Assembly: GCF_007859955.1 (NCBI RefSeq)
Contig: NZ_SJPR01000004.1
Coordinates: 434,001-498,000, forward strand
From: Botrimarina colliarenosi
Lineage (GTDB): Bacteria > Planctomycetota > Planctomycetia > Pirellulales > Lacipirellulaceae
DNA length: 64,000 bases
Direction: 5' to 3'
Shown here: piece after piece, positions 27,109-39,153 of the stretch
How positions within the stretch are numbered: position 1 is the stretch's first letter
How the letters are laid out: every line of letters starts with the position of its first letter
Made by a program: the position numbers and the translations under genes
The notes under the pieces: model-generated
The model's input: only the letters and a program-made list of their open reading frames with translations
What the model was told of the DNA's origin: nothing
Databases searched by the model: none

Positions 27109-27185
27109 GTGCGTAGGGTGGGTCGAGACCCACCGGTAGCCAAGGCGATTGACAATTCATGGTGGGTCTCGACCCACCCTACGAT
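27109..27185 (+). repeat. 77-bp palindromic direct repeat, left copy
   Basis: Outer arms GTAGGGTGGGTCGAGACCCA and TGGGTCTCGACCCACCCTAC are inverted repeats, each itself palindromic around GGGTCGAGACCC. The same 77-bp unit recurs in the same orientation at 27860-27936 with about six mismatches. Confidence 0.88.
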
Positions 27186-27196
27186 CTGACAGTCCC

Positions 27197-27355
27197 GTGA
27201 ACCCTAGGCACTGGTACGGCAAAAATGCTGACGGACAGATTTACCGATTCTCCGACAGCAACGATGGGACAGCGCACTTTAGTGGAATCGATGGCATTGG
27301 CGATGGAATTCGGAACATCACGCAATACGCCCGTGACCGACTGGATGGGAAGTAG
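27197..27355 (+). CDS. Polymorphic-toxin C-terminal fragment (orphan)
   Basis: 52 residues from the GTG at 27197 (VNPRHWYGKNADGQIYRFSD). A TTG in the left repeat could extend it by 16 residues. HWYGKNADGQIYRFS with GTAHFSGIDG and the end QYARDRLDGK resemble C-terminal tails of Rhs-type and other polymorphic toxins, which typically read HWHG..G.IYRYS...G..HWSG. No delivery or repeat domain precedes it. It lies 2 nt before the immunity-like gene, so the two are probably coupled. It may be an intact tiny domain or a displaced tip. Sequence is visibly AT-richer than dnaK. Confidence 0.55.
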   Translation: MNPRHWYGKNADGQIYRFSDSNDGTAHFSGIDGIGDGIRNITQYARDRLDGK

Positions 27356-27357
27356 CC

Positions 27358-27867
27358 GTGTTATTTGGTGAGAAAGACAAATTCGCAATCGAGATCGGCG
27401 AATCCGATGTTCTTGCAGACGGGTGGGTGTACTGCCAGTTCCGGTTTTGGCTCGGTGGTCAGCCGGCCGGGGACTGGGACGATCGAATTCGTCTTGACAC
27501 TAGTATCAAGTACATGGCTGAATTTTGCAGCCATGAAGATGCAAGAAAACGACCTGATGTAGCCCACCTTGATGCCGAATCAGTTTTTAATTTGCTACAC
27601 AGCCGTTATTTTGAAGCCGACTTAGCCACATGCGGTGAAGACATTCGATCGTTACGCGACTGCTTTCACCTTGAAGAGATTGGTGGATCAGCGATCATTG
27701 ACAAGTACGCAATCATTGTTGTTACCACAACCGTCGATGCATCTCGCTTGATCTGGAAGAGATGGAAGGATTCAGAGCTAAACGAGATAACGCTTCTTAC
27801 TGGCGATGTTGAGGCCGCTGGCTATCAGTACAATGACTGGGGGCAGCACGTGTTGGACAGTGCGTAG
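27358..27867 (+). CDS. Imm42-like immunity protein
   Basis: 169 residues from the GTG at 27358. The start LFGEKDKFAIEIGES followed by GWVYCQFRFWLGGQPAGDWD matches the pattern I know from immunity-42 family proteins, which begin similarly and are encoded beside polymorphic toxins. No signal peptide or membrane segment is visible, so it would act in the cytoplasm. The last codons and stop (DSA, TAG) lie inside the right 77-bp repeat. Codon use is AT-richer than flanking genes, suggesting horizontal origin. The family call is from memory of the motif and should be tested by profile search. Confidence 0.65.
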   Translation: MLFGEKDKFAIEIGESDVLADGWVYCQFRFWLGGQPAGDWDDRIRLDTSIKYMAEFCSHEDARKRPDVAHLDAESVFNLLHSRYFEADLATCGEDIRSLRDCFHLEEIGGSAIIDKYAIIVVTTTVDASRLIWKRWKDSELNEITLLTGDVEAAGYQYNDWGQHVLDSA

Positions 27868-27936
27868 GGTGGGTCGAGACCCACCGGCAGCCAGGGCGAT
27901 CGACGATGCATGGTGGGTCACGACCCACCCTACGAT
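27860..27936 (+). repeat. 77-bp palindromic direct repeat, right copy
   Basis: Same length and orientation as 27109-27185, with about six differences. It overlaps the last codons of the immunity-like gene. Confidence 0.88.
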
Positions 27937-28013
27937 TGCTTCTCCCAACCATTGGACGCTGACCCCCCAGACGATCAGCCGCAGGGCGCTAGCCGCCGGT
28001 TCGCCGGGCAACC

Positions 28014-28056
28014 CAACAACAACAACCGGCGGCCGACCCAAGGGTCGGCCGCCGGT
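28014..28056 (-). terminator. Terminator of the PDZ protein gene
   Basis: 14-bp stem CCGGCGGCCGACCC with its complement and a short loop. On the minus strand it is followed by TTGTTGTTGTTG. Confidence 0.65.
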
Positions 28057-28096
28057 GTCGTTAGAACGAACTCAACTAACTCGCAGCGTCAAGAGA

Positions 28097-28969
28097 TCAC
28101 AGCGTCGAGGTCGGCTGGGCCGGGTTGAGGGCGATCGGGGCGCCGGTTGGGGCGGGGGCCGAACGTGGCGCCGGGGCCATCGCTAGGTTGGCGAGCTGGC
28201 CGGTCGACGCGTCGAGGAGCGTCAACTGCACCTGCCCCTCCGGTGTGACGGCCGACTGGACCAACTCGGCGCCATGCCCGTTCGACTCGGCCTGCGACAG
28301 GTTGACCGTGCCGGCCACCAAGAGAATGTCGCCGACCTTGAGGCCGTACGCCTGGGCCGGCCCGCCCGGCGTGACGATCGCGACCCGCAGGCCGACGCCG
28401 AAGGGGGACTGGACCCGCTCGCAAGCCATCCCGAAGTACCACGGGTTGGGGGCCGGCTGGCAGTGGCAGACGCCCTGGCAATGGCAGGTGGGCGGGGGCG
28501 TCACGACCACCGGCGGCGGGCAGACGACGGGGGGCTTCGGGTAGACGACCGGCGGGGGTGTCGGGCACGTGATGGGGGGATGCGGCGGGTGAATGACGAT
28601 CGGCGGCTTCGGACGAACAATCGGGGGCTTGGGGCAGACGATCGGCGGCTTGGGAGGACGGATGACGATTGGCGGATGCGGGTGGACGATGGGCGGCCGC
28701 GGCTTGATGACGGGCGGCTTGATGACGGGCGGCTTGATGACGGGCGGCTTGACCCCGATACGGCCGTGGCCCGGCAGGTTGATCTTCACGCCGCCGCCAC
28801 CGATCTGAACGCCCGGCTTGCCGCCACCGCCGATCTTGACGCCGCCAAGGTTGATGCCGAACGGCTTGCCGGCGTCGGCCGACGTGGTGAGAGCGAGCAG
28901 CGTCGCAAGGGCCAGCGCGACGGGAGCCACGGCGACGGGAGAACGGAACCTCAGGCGGGAACGGGACAT
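28097..28969 (-). CDS. Secreted proline-rich PDZ domain protein
   Basis: 290 residues from the ATG at 28969. A signal peptide (VALALATLLALTTSADA) and a Gly-rich segment (GGVKIGGGGKPG) come first. About 110 residues of proline repeats follow: VIKPPVIKPPVIKP, then PPIV units with Cys and His. A CHCQGVCHCQ cluster precedes a C-terminal PDZ domain (FGVGLRVAIVTPGGPAQAYG, LKVGDILLVAGTVNLS). The PDZ lacks an attached protease, so it is probably a binding module outside the cytoplasm. The frame is open upstream of 28969 but without protein-like sequence. Confidence 0.85.
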   Translation of the reverse strand: MSRSRLRFRSPVAVAPVALALATLLALTTSADAGKPFGINLGGVKIGGGGKPGVQIGGGGVKINLPGHGRIGVKPPVIKPPVIKPPVIKPRPPIVHPHPPIVIRPPKPPIVCPKPPIVRPKPPIVIHPPHPPITCPTPPPVVYPKPPVVCPPPVVVTPPPTCHCQGVCHCQPAPNPWYFGMACERVQSPFGVGLRVAIVTPGGPAQAYGLKVGDILLVAGTVNLSQAESNGHGAELVQSAVTPEGQVQLTLLDASTGQLANLAMAPAPRSAPAPTGAPIALNPAQPTSTL

Positions 28970-29213
28970 AGTGGGACTCGCTGAGCTGGAAGGGGGAGAG
29001 CGCCGACTCCGTGGCGGGTGGTTTACCTCTCTCCCTATAGCGACAGCCGTGCCAGCAAGACGCCAACCGCCCGCAGAGCCCTCTAAAACAAGGCGTGTAA
29101 GTCCCACGGAGCCGCCAGAACACCCCCAATCGGGGTGGCAGAAAGAAATCGATTCGACATCACCCTCAGGGGCGTGCGATCGTTTCGACTTCACGCCGCC
29201 AGCGATAGTCCGG

Positions 29214-30290
29214 CTACTGGCGGCCGTCGTTGCGGGCGCTGAGGTTGGCCCACACGGCTGACTCGACGTCGTAGTCCACCAGATGCACCGACCCGTCACA
29301 CCGCACGCTGGCGAGGCCGGCGGGATGGGCGCCGCCAAAGCTCCGCAGATAGTGCTTCCCCTTCTTGTCGGTCTGCGGGTTGCTGCGGTCGTACTCCGAG
29401 TCCCTCCGCGGCGCGACGCCCCCGCTGCGGACGTTGTCGTAGTCGTGGCCAACGTACATCGACCCGTTGTCGCCCGGGTTGTCGTGGGGGACGCCGTTGG
29501 TTTGGTTGTCGACATCGGAGTCGACCGACACGCGGTCGTAGTACAGCGAGTAGACCCACTTCTCAGCCGCCAACAGGGTGTTGCTCGCGCCGTCGGTGAT
29601 CTGCGCCAAGCGGGCGCCGACGTGGTCGCCGACCACGCCGTCCCAGTTCTGCCGGAGCCAGTTGTCGTCGCTCACCCAACGGCAATTGGGGAACTCGCCC
29701 GCGCACTGCGAGCCGACAAACGGGATGTGGATCCACGGCCCGCTGTTCTTTCCACCGACAACCAGCCGCGTCCCGCCGTTGGCGGCGTAGTCGGTCTTGG
29801 CGGCCTGCCGGGGTGGCGAGAAGTTGAACCCCTCTTCGTCGTAGGCGGGGTACGCCACGGCCTGCCGCCGGCTGGGGCAGTTCATCGTCGGGATCGGCAC
29901 GGCGGCCATTTGTGTCAGGGCGTCGCGGAGCGCGAAGAACTCGGTCACGCCGCCACCGGGGAGCGACTGCGGGGCCAGTTCGAGGAAGGGCGCCGACTGG
30001 AAGATCCACCCGCCCGGCTGGCGTGGGCCGGCGCCGACGTTGGGGTCGCCGATCCACGCCGCGTTCCACCCGCCGGCCGGCAGCGCGCGGTGGGTCGATT
30101 CGAAGTTGAGCGCCGCGATGCCGACCTGCCGCAAGTTGTTCTTACACTGCGTAAGCCGCGCCGCTTCGCGCGCCGCCTGCACGGCCGGCAGCAACAACGC
30201 GACGAGGATGCCGATGATTGCGATCACCACCAGCAACTCGACCAGCGTCATGCCGGGCGGACGTTCAGCGTGTCGGGCCCGGCCGAGCAT
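29214..30290 (-). CDS. DUF1559 family prepilin-like protein
   Basis: 358 residues from the ATG at 30290. The type IV pilin-like N-terminus [20 protein letters not shown] has the Gly-Met-Thr cleavage context and the Glu at +5 of the mature protein. It leads into the DUF1559 signature [20 protein letters not shown] and [12 protein letters not shown]. The C-terminal half carries [14 protein letters not shown] and [20 protein letters not shown], as in the very numerous planctomycete paralogues. Probably a pseudopilin-like surface or secretion component; its role is not established. Confidence 0.93.
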   Translation of the reverse strand: MLGRARHAERPPGMTLVELLVVIAIIGILVALLLPAVQAAREAARLTQCKNNLRQVGIAALNFESTHRALPAGGWNAAWIGDPNVGAGPRQPGGWIFQSAPFLELAPQSLPGGGVTEFFALRDALTQMAAVPIPTMNCPSRRQAVAYPAYDEEGFNFSPPRQAAKTDYAANGGTRLVVGGKNSGPWIHIPFVGSQCAGEFPNCRWVSDDNWLRQNWDGVVGDHVGARLAQITDGASNTLLAAEKWVYSLYYDRVSVDSDVDNQTNGVPHDNPGDNGSMYVGHDYDNVRSGGVAPRRDSEYDRSNPQTDKKGKHYLRSFGGAHPAGLASVRCDGSVHLVDYDVESAVWANLSARNDGRQ

Positions 30291-30666
30291 GCGCCAGCGA
30301 CCTGTGCGGAGAAGGTAGCGAAAAAAGAAAAGGCGTGGGGCGAGAGACTTTCTAGTCGAGGAAGTCTCTCGCCCTCCCAACCTTACGGTAGGGCTCTACG
30401 GCACGGCATTCCAGCGGAAAGACGCCCTGTAGTCGGTCGCTCCGCCCCTGCAGGCGACTTGCTCGAGGGCTCGTTAATTGCTTCTCGGAGCATGAAAAGA
30501 GAGACTGTGAAGCGAGCCAGCGGGTCCGGCGCCCGCCGACGGAAAAGCGTTCGATGAATCGGCGACGCCATGGCATTTAGGAGCGACCCTTAGGCTGGCT
30601 TTTGCGTACTTCAAAAGGCCCTCGGAACCCGTCTGGCCGCCCCCTTCCACACCGTACTTTGCTGTT
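30291..30666. other. Intergenic region between DUF1559 gene and clpB
   Basis: Divergent promoter space. Short inverted segments are present, but I see no clear promoter, operator or RNA. A perfect sigma-54 core like that of dnaK is not present. Confidence 0.4.
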
Positions 30667-33306
<2,640 letters not shown>

Positions 33307-33532
33307 GGGAGGAAACGCCTTGGTGGCGTGGGATTTGGCGCCACTCCCGGCGCTGGCGCTGAGGGCTCCCGCCCCTCGTTTGGCTCACCATTCCGCACGA
33401 CGAGAGCCCCCCCAGAGCCAGCTGCGGGAGGGGGGCGGTTCGAAAGCACGGCTTGCCGACGCCCCGGCTGGCAGATTATCCTCTCCAGGCTACAGTCCCC
33501 CCGATCCCCGCCCCCAATCTGTTGAATCACTC

Positions 33533-33718
33533 ATGGCAGGCAGCGAGCGTCAGCGCGAGCTCCGGCGTCGCCGGAAGCGTAAGGAAACCATCACCGCAAT
33601 GAAGGCGAAGCTCGAGAAGGCGACGCCCAGCGACAAGATCGAGATGGCCCGCAAGCTGCGGTTGATGACCGTTGGCAGCGAGGTCTTGATCGAGCGCTGG
33701 GGCCTGGAAGAGCGCTGA
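33533..33718 (+). CDS. Small basic conserved protein (DUF6800-like)
   Basis: 61 residues: ERQRELRRRRKRKETITAMK, then ATPSDKIEMARKLRLMTVGS and IERWGLEER. Highly charged, probably one or two helices, no signal peptide. It resembles small planctomycete proteins grouped as DUF6800. Function unknown. The start ATG at 33533 is chosen because the open frame upstream is low-quality sequence. Confidence 0.7.
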   Translation: MAGSERQRELRRRRKRKETITAMKAKLEKATPSDKIEMARKLRLMTVGSEVLIERWGLEER

Positions 33719-33826
33719 GCGGACAGATCGCGGACACCGTCCGCGGCGGACAGCGATCAGCCATCACCGGTCCAGCCTGGAAAGGCTGAAATCCGCTTGC
33801 TGAGTGCTGCCCGCTCTCTCAACCCT

Positions 33827-33911
33827 GGTCGGGTGGCAGAGTGGTCGAATGCACCGGTCTTGAAAACCGGCGAGCCTCCGGGCTCCGTGGGTTCGAATCC
33901 CACCCCGACCG
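33827..33911 (+). tRNA. tRNA-Ser(TGA)
   Basis: 85-nt class II tRNA. Acceptor GGTCGGG pairs CCCGACC, anticodon loop CTTGAAA with TGA, long variable arm GAGCCTCCGGGCTC, T loop TTCGAAT. CCA is not encoded. Confidence 0.95.
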
Positions 33912-34222
33912 CTCTTAGGGGCCTTCGGAGACGATCCGCAATTGGGTCTTTACCACTAAGGTCCAATCCAAGAGGACCACTAGCCCCCTGACGGCTTCTG
34001 GCGCCGCTGTCCGACGTGACAATTGCTGGCCGGTTGTAGCAGTTGTACGGCCCCGGAGGGCGAGCCCCCGTCCTCGCAGCGTTTGCGCGCCCCCCCGGCT
34101 GAGAGGAGTTCCTTCTAACGGCATGAGGCTGACGACCAATCGGGCCGGACATTTGCGGTCCCCCCGGGGGCCAACGTAAAGTAGAGGCTTCTGCTCCTCG
34201 ATACGCACTCCTCCGTTGGTCG
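33912..34222. other. Intergenic stretch after tRNA-Ser
   Basis: No obvious hairpin terminator with T-run directly after the tRNA. Nothing else recognisable. Confidence 0.35.
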
Positions 34223-36046
34223 ATGTCTCGCCCCCCCTTCCGCTACCGTCTCGCCGACTGGTTTGCTAGGCGGGCGCGCGATTGCGGGTACTTCTGGGAC
34301 CGTCTCGTCGGACCATTCGAGCGCCTTTTCGGCCGATTGGGCGAGGGAGTCTTCACCGCCTTCGACAGCTTCGAGGGGCTCGAGTCGTTCGTGGTGCGTC
34401 TGGTGAGGGTCCTCTTCTGGCCCTTGCTCGCCCCCTTCCGACTGATTGGTCGGTTTCTCCCGAAGGGGGGTGGCCCGTTCCAATCGCTTGGCGCGGCCGT
34501 CGGACGCTTTGCCGGGGGGGCGTTCCACTTAGCGGAACGACTCAACCTCGACGGCCTGCTGCTGTTCATCGGCAAACTCTTAACGCCGATCTGGTGGCCG
34601 ATCGGGTCGTTGCTGGGTTTCATCAACGCGTGGCTCGCAACACGCCTCACCCGCGAGCTGTTGCTCGCCGCGCCGGCGTTGCTGTTCGCTCTGCCGTTTG
34701 GCTACGTTGCGGTCCAAGGGGCGATGCTTGGCAAGGGGCAGATCGCGGAACGCTACAAGATTGGCGTCCGCGAAGCGGCCGAAGCAGGAGACTACCAAAC
34801 CGTCAGCCTGCTGGAGCGCAAGCTCGCTCAACTGGGCGTCGACACGCGGCGCAGCGACTACCGCACGGCCGTAGCGCTCGCCGAAGACGGCGACCTGGTG
34901 GCGGCCTACCAGCGGATGCAGCGACTCGCCCCGGAGGACCACCTCGGCTATCCACCGGCGCACTTCTGGGTGGTCCAGCGACTGATCACGGGCGCACTGA
35001 ACGAGGAGCACGACCCCCGATTGGCGGAGGGCCGCGAGGCGGCGCTGGCGATTGCCGACCGTCACCTCAAACAACTCGACGAGTTGGGCGTCAAGAACGT
35101 CGGCTTGGCTCAGATGAAGGGATATGTCTTCGCCCTCACCGGTCGCCAACGCGAAGCGGTTGACGTCCTTCAACCATTCTCGCGCGAGCCCAACGTCGCC
35201 CCGATGCGACTGCGTTTGCTGGCGCAGCTCCGCGACATCGAACGGGCCCGCGACCAAGCGAAAGTCGTGCTCGAGATTGTTTCCGAGCCCCGCTGGAAGG
35301 ATTCGGCGACATCCGAGGGATACGAGGCCTGGGCGCTCGCCGCCGAATTGCTCAACAACTCATCGCAGATCGAAGCGGCGCTCAAGGAGTGGTCGAACGC
35401 CGACTCGGACGATAAGCGGCCCCGTGAATTGCTGGCGAACTACCGTCGCCAACAAACGCTGCGGCTGCTGGGCTCGGCGACGACTTCGCCCGAGAGGACG
35501 GTGGATGTGCTCATCGACGCCGTCCGGCTCGGGGCGCCGGCCGAGTGGATCGACGCCGTGACGAATCGGCTCGCCGAATTGCGTCGGGTTTCACGCCACG
35601 GCGAGCGGGTTTGGAACGAATTGATGGCGCGGGAGGACCTCCCCAACGGGTTGGTGTTCACCTTGGCCACCGCCGCCGCCGCCCAGGGCGACATCGCCGC
35701 CGCCCGAGAGGGATTCCACAAGCTTGTCGAGGCCGAGACCACCGAGGGCGTGGTCTGGAACAACTACGCCTGGACGCTGCTGCAAGAGCCCGACCCCGAT
35801 CCGGTCGCCGCACTAGCCGCCGTCACCCGGGCGATCGAACTTAAGCCGGGCGATTTTCGCTTTCGCGAAACGCGCGGCCAGACGTTCATCGCGTTGAGCC
35901 GTTGGGAAGAAGCGATCGACGACCTCGAGTTCGCGCTTAATGGCATGCCTGAATCGCCCGAGGTGCATCGCTCACTAGCGTCGGCCTATGAGGCGACGTC
36001 GCATCCCCAACTTGCCGAGATTCATCGGCGCCACGCGGAAAAGTAA
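34223..36046 (+). CDS. Membrane-anchored TPR protein
   Basis: 607 residues. The first 150 are amphipathic and basic with a hydrophobic stretch LLAAPALLFALPFGYVAVQG near residue 155 that should span the membrane. About 430 residues of degenerate TPR helices follow on one side (YPPAHFWVVQRL, QMKGYVFALTGRQREAVDVL, AAAAQGDIAAAREGFHKL). The end holds two good TPRs (FRFRETRGQTFIALSRWEEA, VHRSLASAYEATSHPQLAEI). It precedes a TIGR03790 gene by 68 bp in the same direction. Probably a scaffold; partner unknown. Confidence 0.8.
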   Translation: MSRPPFRYRLADWFARRARDCGYFWDRLVGPFERLFGRLGEGVFTAFDSFEGLESFVVRLVRVLFWPLLAPFRLIGRFLPKGGGPFQSLGAAVGRFAGGAFHLAERLNLDGLLLFIGKLLTPIWWPIGSLLGFINAWLATRLTRELLLAAPALLFALPFGYVAVQGAMLGKGQIAERYKIGVREAAEAGDYQTVSLLERKLAQLGVDTRRSDYRTAVALAEDGDLVAAYQRMQRLAPEDHLGYPPAHFWVVQRLITGALNEEHDPRLAEGREAALAIADRHLKQLDELGVKNVGLAQMKGYVFALTGRQREAVDVLQPFSREPNVAPMRLRLLAQLRDIERARDQAKVVLEIVSEPRWKDSATSEGYEAWALAAELLNNSSQIEAALKEWSNADSDDKRPRELLANYRRQQTLRLLGSATTSPERTVDVLIDAVRLGAPAEWIDAVTNRLAELRRVSRHGERVWNELMAREDLPNGLVFTLATAAAAQGDIAAAREGFHKLVEAETTEGVVWNNYAWTLLQEPDPDPVAALAAVTRAIELKPGDFRFRETRGQTFIALSRWEEAIDDLEFALNGMPESPEVHRSLASAYEATSHPQLAEIHRRHAEK

Positions 36047-36114
36047 CCCCCCTCGCGACCGCCCGATCTTTCGACTCCCCTTGTCGACTTGACGACTCTA
36101 ACCACGGAAATCTC

Positions 36115-37791
36115 GTGCCCGCTTTGCGTCTCCTGATCGGCAGTCTGCTTACGGTCTTGCTGCTCGGACCGAGTCTCGCCCCGGCGGCGCTCGCGCCGGA
36201 AGAGATCGCCATTATCGCGGCGCGGGGCAACCGAGAATCGATCGGCCTCGCCACGTACTACTGTCGGCAGCGGGGCGTTCCCGAGGAACAGATCATCAAG
36301 GTCGACGTCCCCGCGGGCGAGTCGCTTGACCGCGAGAAATGGCGCTGGGCCGTCCGTCCCGAGATCCAGAAGTGGCTCGCCGAGAACGACCCCAACAGCA
36401 AGATCCGCTGTCTCGTGACAACTTGGGGCATCCCCCTCAAGATCACGGCGGGAGACCCGGAAAAAGCGGACAAGGCGTATCGGGCGTATCTCGCCGCCGA
36501 GCGTACGGCGCGCACCGAGCGGCTGAGCCAGATCGCGTCGGCGCTCGATCGGCTTGGCGGGGGCGCTCCGCTGTCGGACGTGCTCGAATCAATCCGTGAG
36601 AACGACGCCGCCGAGTCCGAGGAGGACGACTTCGCGAAGCTAAAGGCCCAGCTCGAAGCCGCCCTCCGATCTTCGCAAGAAAGGATTGCGCAGCTCACGG
36701 GCGAGCCCCGGCGGCAGGCCGAGGCCCAGTTGCAGCAGCTCGCCACCGCAGCAGGCGGAGCGGCCGTGATGCTGCAAGGCCTCGGTCAACAGGTAAAGGC
36801 CCGCGAGGCCGCCGGCGACGAAGTCCCGGCTCCATTGCTGCGTCAGTACGAGCTGTTGCGGGGACGCTTGTCGGCGTTCGCCGAGTTGCAACTCTTGCTC
36901 GACGGCCGGCCGCCGAGCTTCGATCGGGACGAATTGACGCTCCGCCTCAACGAACAGACGGGCGGGCTCTTGGCGTCCGTCGAGTGGCTCGCGAAACAAG
37001 AGGCGGTCGCGCGTCGGAACGAACGCGGGGCCGCTTTCGACAGCGAGCTGAGCCTCGTGCATTGGCCCGACGGGTACGAGTTGCTCCGTTGGCAACCGAA
37101 CTACCTGCGTGGCGCGTTCGATGGCAGCCAGATCAGGACGGCCTTCCCAACGCTCATGGTCGCTCGGCTCGACGGGCCCGACTTGCGAACGGCCAAGCGG
37201 CTGATCGACGACGCCATCGCGGTTGAAAAGGCGGGCGGCCTCAAGGGGAAGGCCTACATCGACGCCCGGGGCCTGACGGAGCTCGACGGCCCGCCGCACG
37301 ATCCGGGCAGCTACCCCGACTTCGATCGGACGCTACTCGCCACGGCACGGGGGATCGAAGCGCTCAAATCCGAAGACGGTGAACCACGATTCGAGGTGGT
37401 GCTGAACGAGCAGCCCGAGTTGTTCGCCCCCGGCCAGTGCCCGGACGCCGCGCTCTACTGCGGCTGGTACAGCCTGGCAAAGTACGTCGACGCCTTCGAT
37501 TGGAACCAGGGCGCGGTCGCGTATCACCTGGCGAGCGCCGAAGCCGTCACCCTCAAAGAGATCGATAGCCAAGCGTGGTGCAAGAAGCTGCTCGAGGACG
37601 GCGTCGCCGCCACGATCGGCCCCGTCATGGAGCCCTATCTCGTGGCGTTTCCGCGGCCCAATGAGTTCTTCGCCCTGCTTGTTCAGGGTGAACTTTCGCT
37701 GGTCGAGGTCTACTACCGCACGAAGCCCTTCAATAGCTGGGCGATGACGCTGATCGGGGATCCGCTCTACCGCCCGTACGCGAAGAAGTGA
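36115..37791 (+). CDS. TIGR03790 family exported protein with helical insertion
   Basis: 558 residues from a GTG. Signal peptide LLIGSLLTVLLLGPSLAPAA. The N-terminal family block reads EEIAIIAARGNRESIGLATY and YCRQRGVPEEQIIKV, then RCLVTTWGIPLKI. Residues about 120-300 are a Glu/Ala/Gln-rich helical insertion, partly coiled coil (KAQLEAALRSSQERIAQLTG), longer than in typical members. The C-terminal block is ATIGPVMEPYLVAFPRPNEF with LSLVEVYYRTKPFNSWAMTL and GDPLYRP. Function of the family is not known to me. Confidence 0.82.
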   Translation: MPALRLLIGSLLTVLLLGPSLAPAALAPEEIAIIAARGNRESIGLATYYCRQRGVPEEQIIKVDVPAGESLDREKWRWAVRPEIQKWLAENDPNSKIRCLVTTWGIPLKITAGDPEKADKAYRAYLAAERTARTERLSQIASALDRLGGGAPLSDVLESIRENDAAESEEDDFAKLKAQLEAALRSSQERIAQLTGEPRRQAEAQLQQLATAAGGAAVMLQGLGQQVKAREAAGDEVPAPLLRQYELLRGRLSAFAELQLLLDGRPPSFDRDELTLRLNEQTGGLLASVEWLAKQEAVARRNERGAAFDSELSLVHWPDGYELLRWQPNYLRGAFDGSQIRTAFPTLMVARLDGPDLRTAKRLIDDAIAVEKAGGLKGKAYIDARGLTELDGPPHDPGSYPDFDRTLLATARGIEALKSEDGEPRFEVVLNEQPELFAPGQCPDAALYCGWYSLAKYVDAFDWNQGAVAYHLASAEAVTLKEIDSQAWCKKLLEDGVAATIGPVMEPYLVAFPRPNEFFALLVQGELSLVEVYYRTKPFNSWAMTLIGDPLYRPYAKK

Positions 37792-37801
37792 CGAAGGGCA
37801 A

Positions 37802-38815
37802 TCAGCGCTGCCGGCGTCGGGCCGCTGAGCCAACCAGCATCGCCACCATCGCCACAGCGGTGGGCTCGGGAACGGCCGTCGCCGCGGCAGAGACGCCGCC
37901 GTAAGCGTCGCGCCAGACTTGGTAGTCAGCCGGCCCCACCACGCCGTCGCCGTCCGCCTCGGCGGAGAGCAGCAAGCCGCTCGCGCCATTCTGGTCTCGC
38001 CAGACGGTGTAGTCCGCGGCGTTCACGACGCCGTCGCCGTTGTAGTCGCCGCGGAGACCGCTGCGCACGATGTAGTTGTCGAAATAAGCGACGCCGGTCT
38101 GATTGCGTGACCCTGCGTCTCCTCCCGCCGCCACCGCGGTGATGTCGGCGTCGGTGAACTGGTCAGCGCCGGTGAATTCAAACAGGGTGCTGACCACCTG
38201 CACGTTGTCGACGAACCCAATGAAGGTGTCGGACGAGAAGTCGAGCTCAATCCGGAAGGCGTGCCACTCGTTGAGCGTCACGGTCTCGCCACCCGGCGTG
38301 GGAACTAGGCCGTCGGCACGGTCACCGTAGAGCACTTCCCGTGTCGCGGCGTCAACGCCGAGCATGCCGATACGGGTCGCTGTGTCATAAGCCTCAATAC
38401 CGAAGAACGGCCCGAAGCCCGAGCCTGGGCTCGAATCCTGAACGTACTGCTCCCACTCGATCGAGACGAATCGCTCGGACCCGGTCCCCGGGACGGGCAC
38501 GGCCCAGCGGTCGTCAGAGTTAGCGGCGCGTGTCACACGGACCGCTTGCGAACCCGATGCGACGACCGCGGACTGGACCGTTGCGGCGCCGCCACTTCCT
38601 TGCCGTAGCCACACAGGGTTGCTGCCCGGGTCGACCGTCGTAGCCGACTGGCCGGCAAGCTGGCCCGTTCCTAGGAAGGTCGTGGAATACGCGGGGGACT
38701 CAAAGCCCGCCGAGTGGATCAAGACGGCGGCCTCCAGGGGACACGCCCAGGCGATCAAGACCGCGAGGAGGGCCGCAGGTCGCCCGTGTCGAACATCGAA
38801 CCTGGAGTGGCAAGG
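37802..38815 (-). CDS. PEP-CTERM protein with dockerin loops, paralogue of 42117-42992
   Basis: 337 residues from the ATG at 38815, which gives a normal signal peptide (AALLAVLIAWACPLEA). The central domain of about 200 residues is a beta-sandwich (GFESPAYSTTFLGTGQLAGQ ... SGFGPFFGIEAYD) shared with the gene at 42117-42992. Two dockerin-like loops follow (DYNGDGVVNAADYTVWRDQN and EADGDGVVGPADYQVWRDAY). The end VPEPTAVAMVAMLVGSAARR is a PEP-CTERM signal. Exported and probably processed by the exosortase at 49556-51238. The ligand is unknown. Confidence 0.85.
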   Translation of the reverse strand, partial: PCHSRFDVRHGRPAALLAVLIAWACPLEAAVLIHSAGFESPAYSTTFLGTGQLAGQSATTVDPGSNPVWLRQGSGGAATVQSAVVASGSQAVRVTRAANSDDRWAVPVPGTGSERFVSIEWEQYVQDSSPGSGFGPFFGIEAYDTATRIGMLGVDAATREVLYGDRADGLVPTPGGETVTLNEWHAFRIELDFSSDTFIGFVDNVQVVSTLFEFTGADQFTDADITAVAAGGDAGSRNQTGVAYFDNYIVRSGLRGDYNGDGVVNAADYTVWRDQNGASGLLLSAEADGDGVVGPADYQVWRDAYGGVSAAATAVPEPTAVAMVAMLVGSAARRRQR

Positions 38816-39153
38816 CATTTCGGCGGGAGGTTCTGACGCCACCGAGCACGCAGCCACGGCGGGGAAGGATAAACGGCTTGCTTTTCGCGCTAGCATCCGC
38901 GCACGAATCCACTACCGCGGCTGAGCTGCGGGCAGCGCCCCTACGGTAACCCCACCCAGCATCGCCCGCAAGTTTTTCTTAAACCATTTTATGCCAACGA
39001 CTTATGTGATGCGGCCACCGGCGTCCCCACCCGTCTCGGCCGAAAGGACCATCCCTACAGTTTGCCTAATCGGCACGACTGCTATTGCCGATACCGCTGG
39101 TAAGGCTTGCCGCGTATCGGTACGCCAACGCTCTCGCCCGCTCGACCCAAGTC
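38816..39153. other. Divergent intergenic region
   Basis: Contains an AT-rich block near 38972-38994 (TTTTTCTTAAACCATTTTAT) that may hold a promoter for the polysaccharide locus. No other feature recognised. Confidence 0.4.

Noticed and set aside
27109..27936. CRISPR array or transposon ends for the 77-bp repeats
   Set aside because: Only two copies 674 bp apart, with genes between them and no transposase or spacer structure. Called direct repeats flanking a cassette.
28274..28984. Asp/Arg-rich plus-strand frame opposite the PDZ protein
   Set aside because: Its repeats are the antisense image of the proline repeats.
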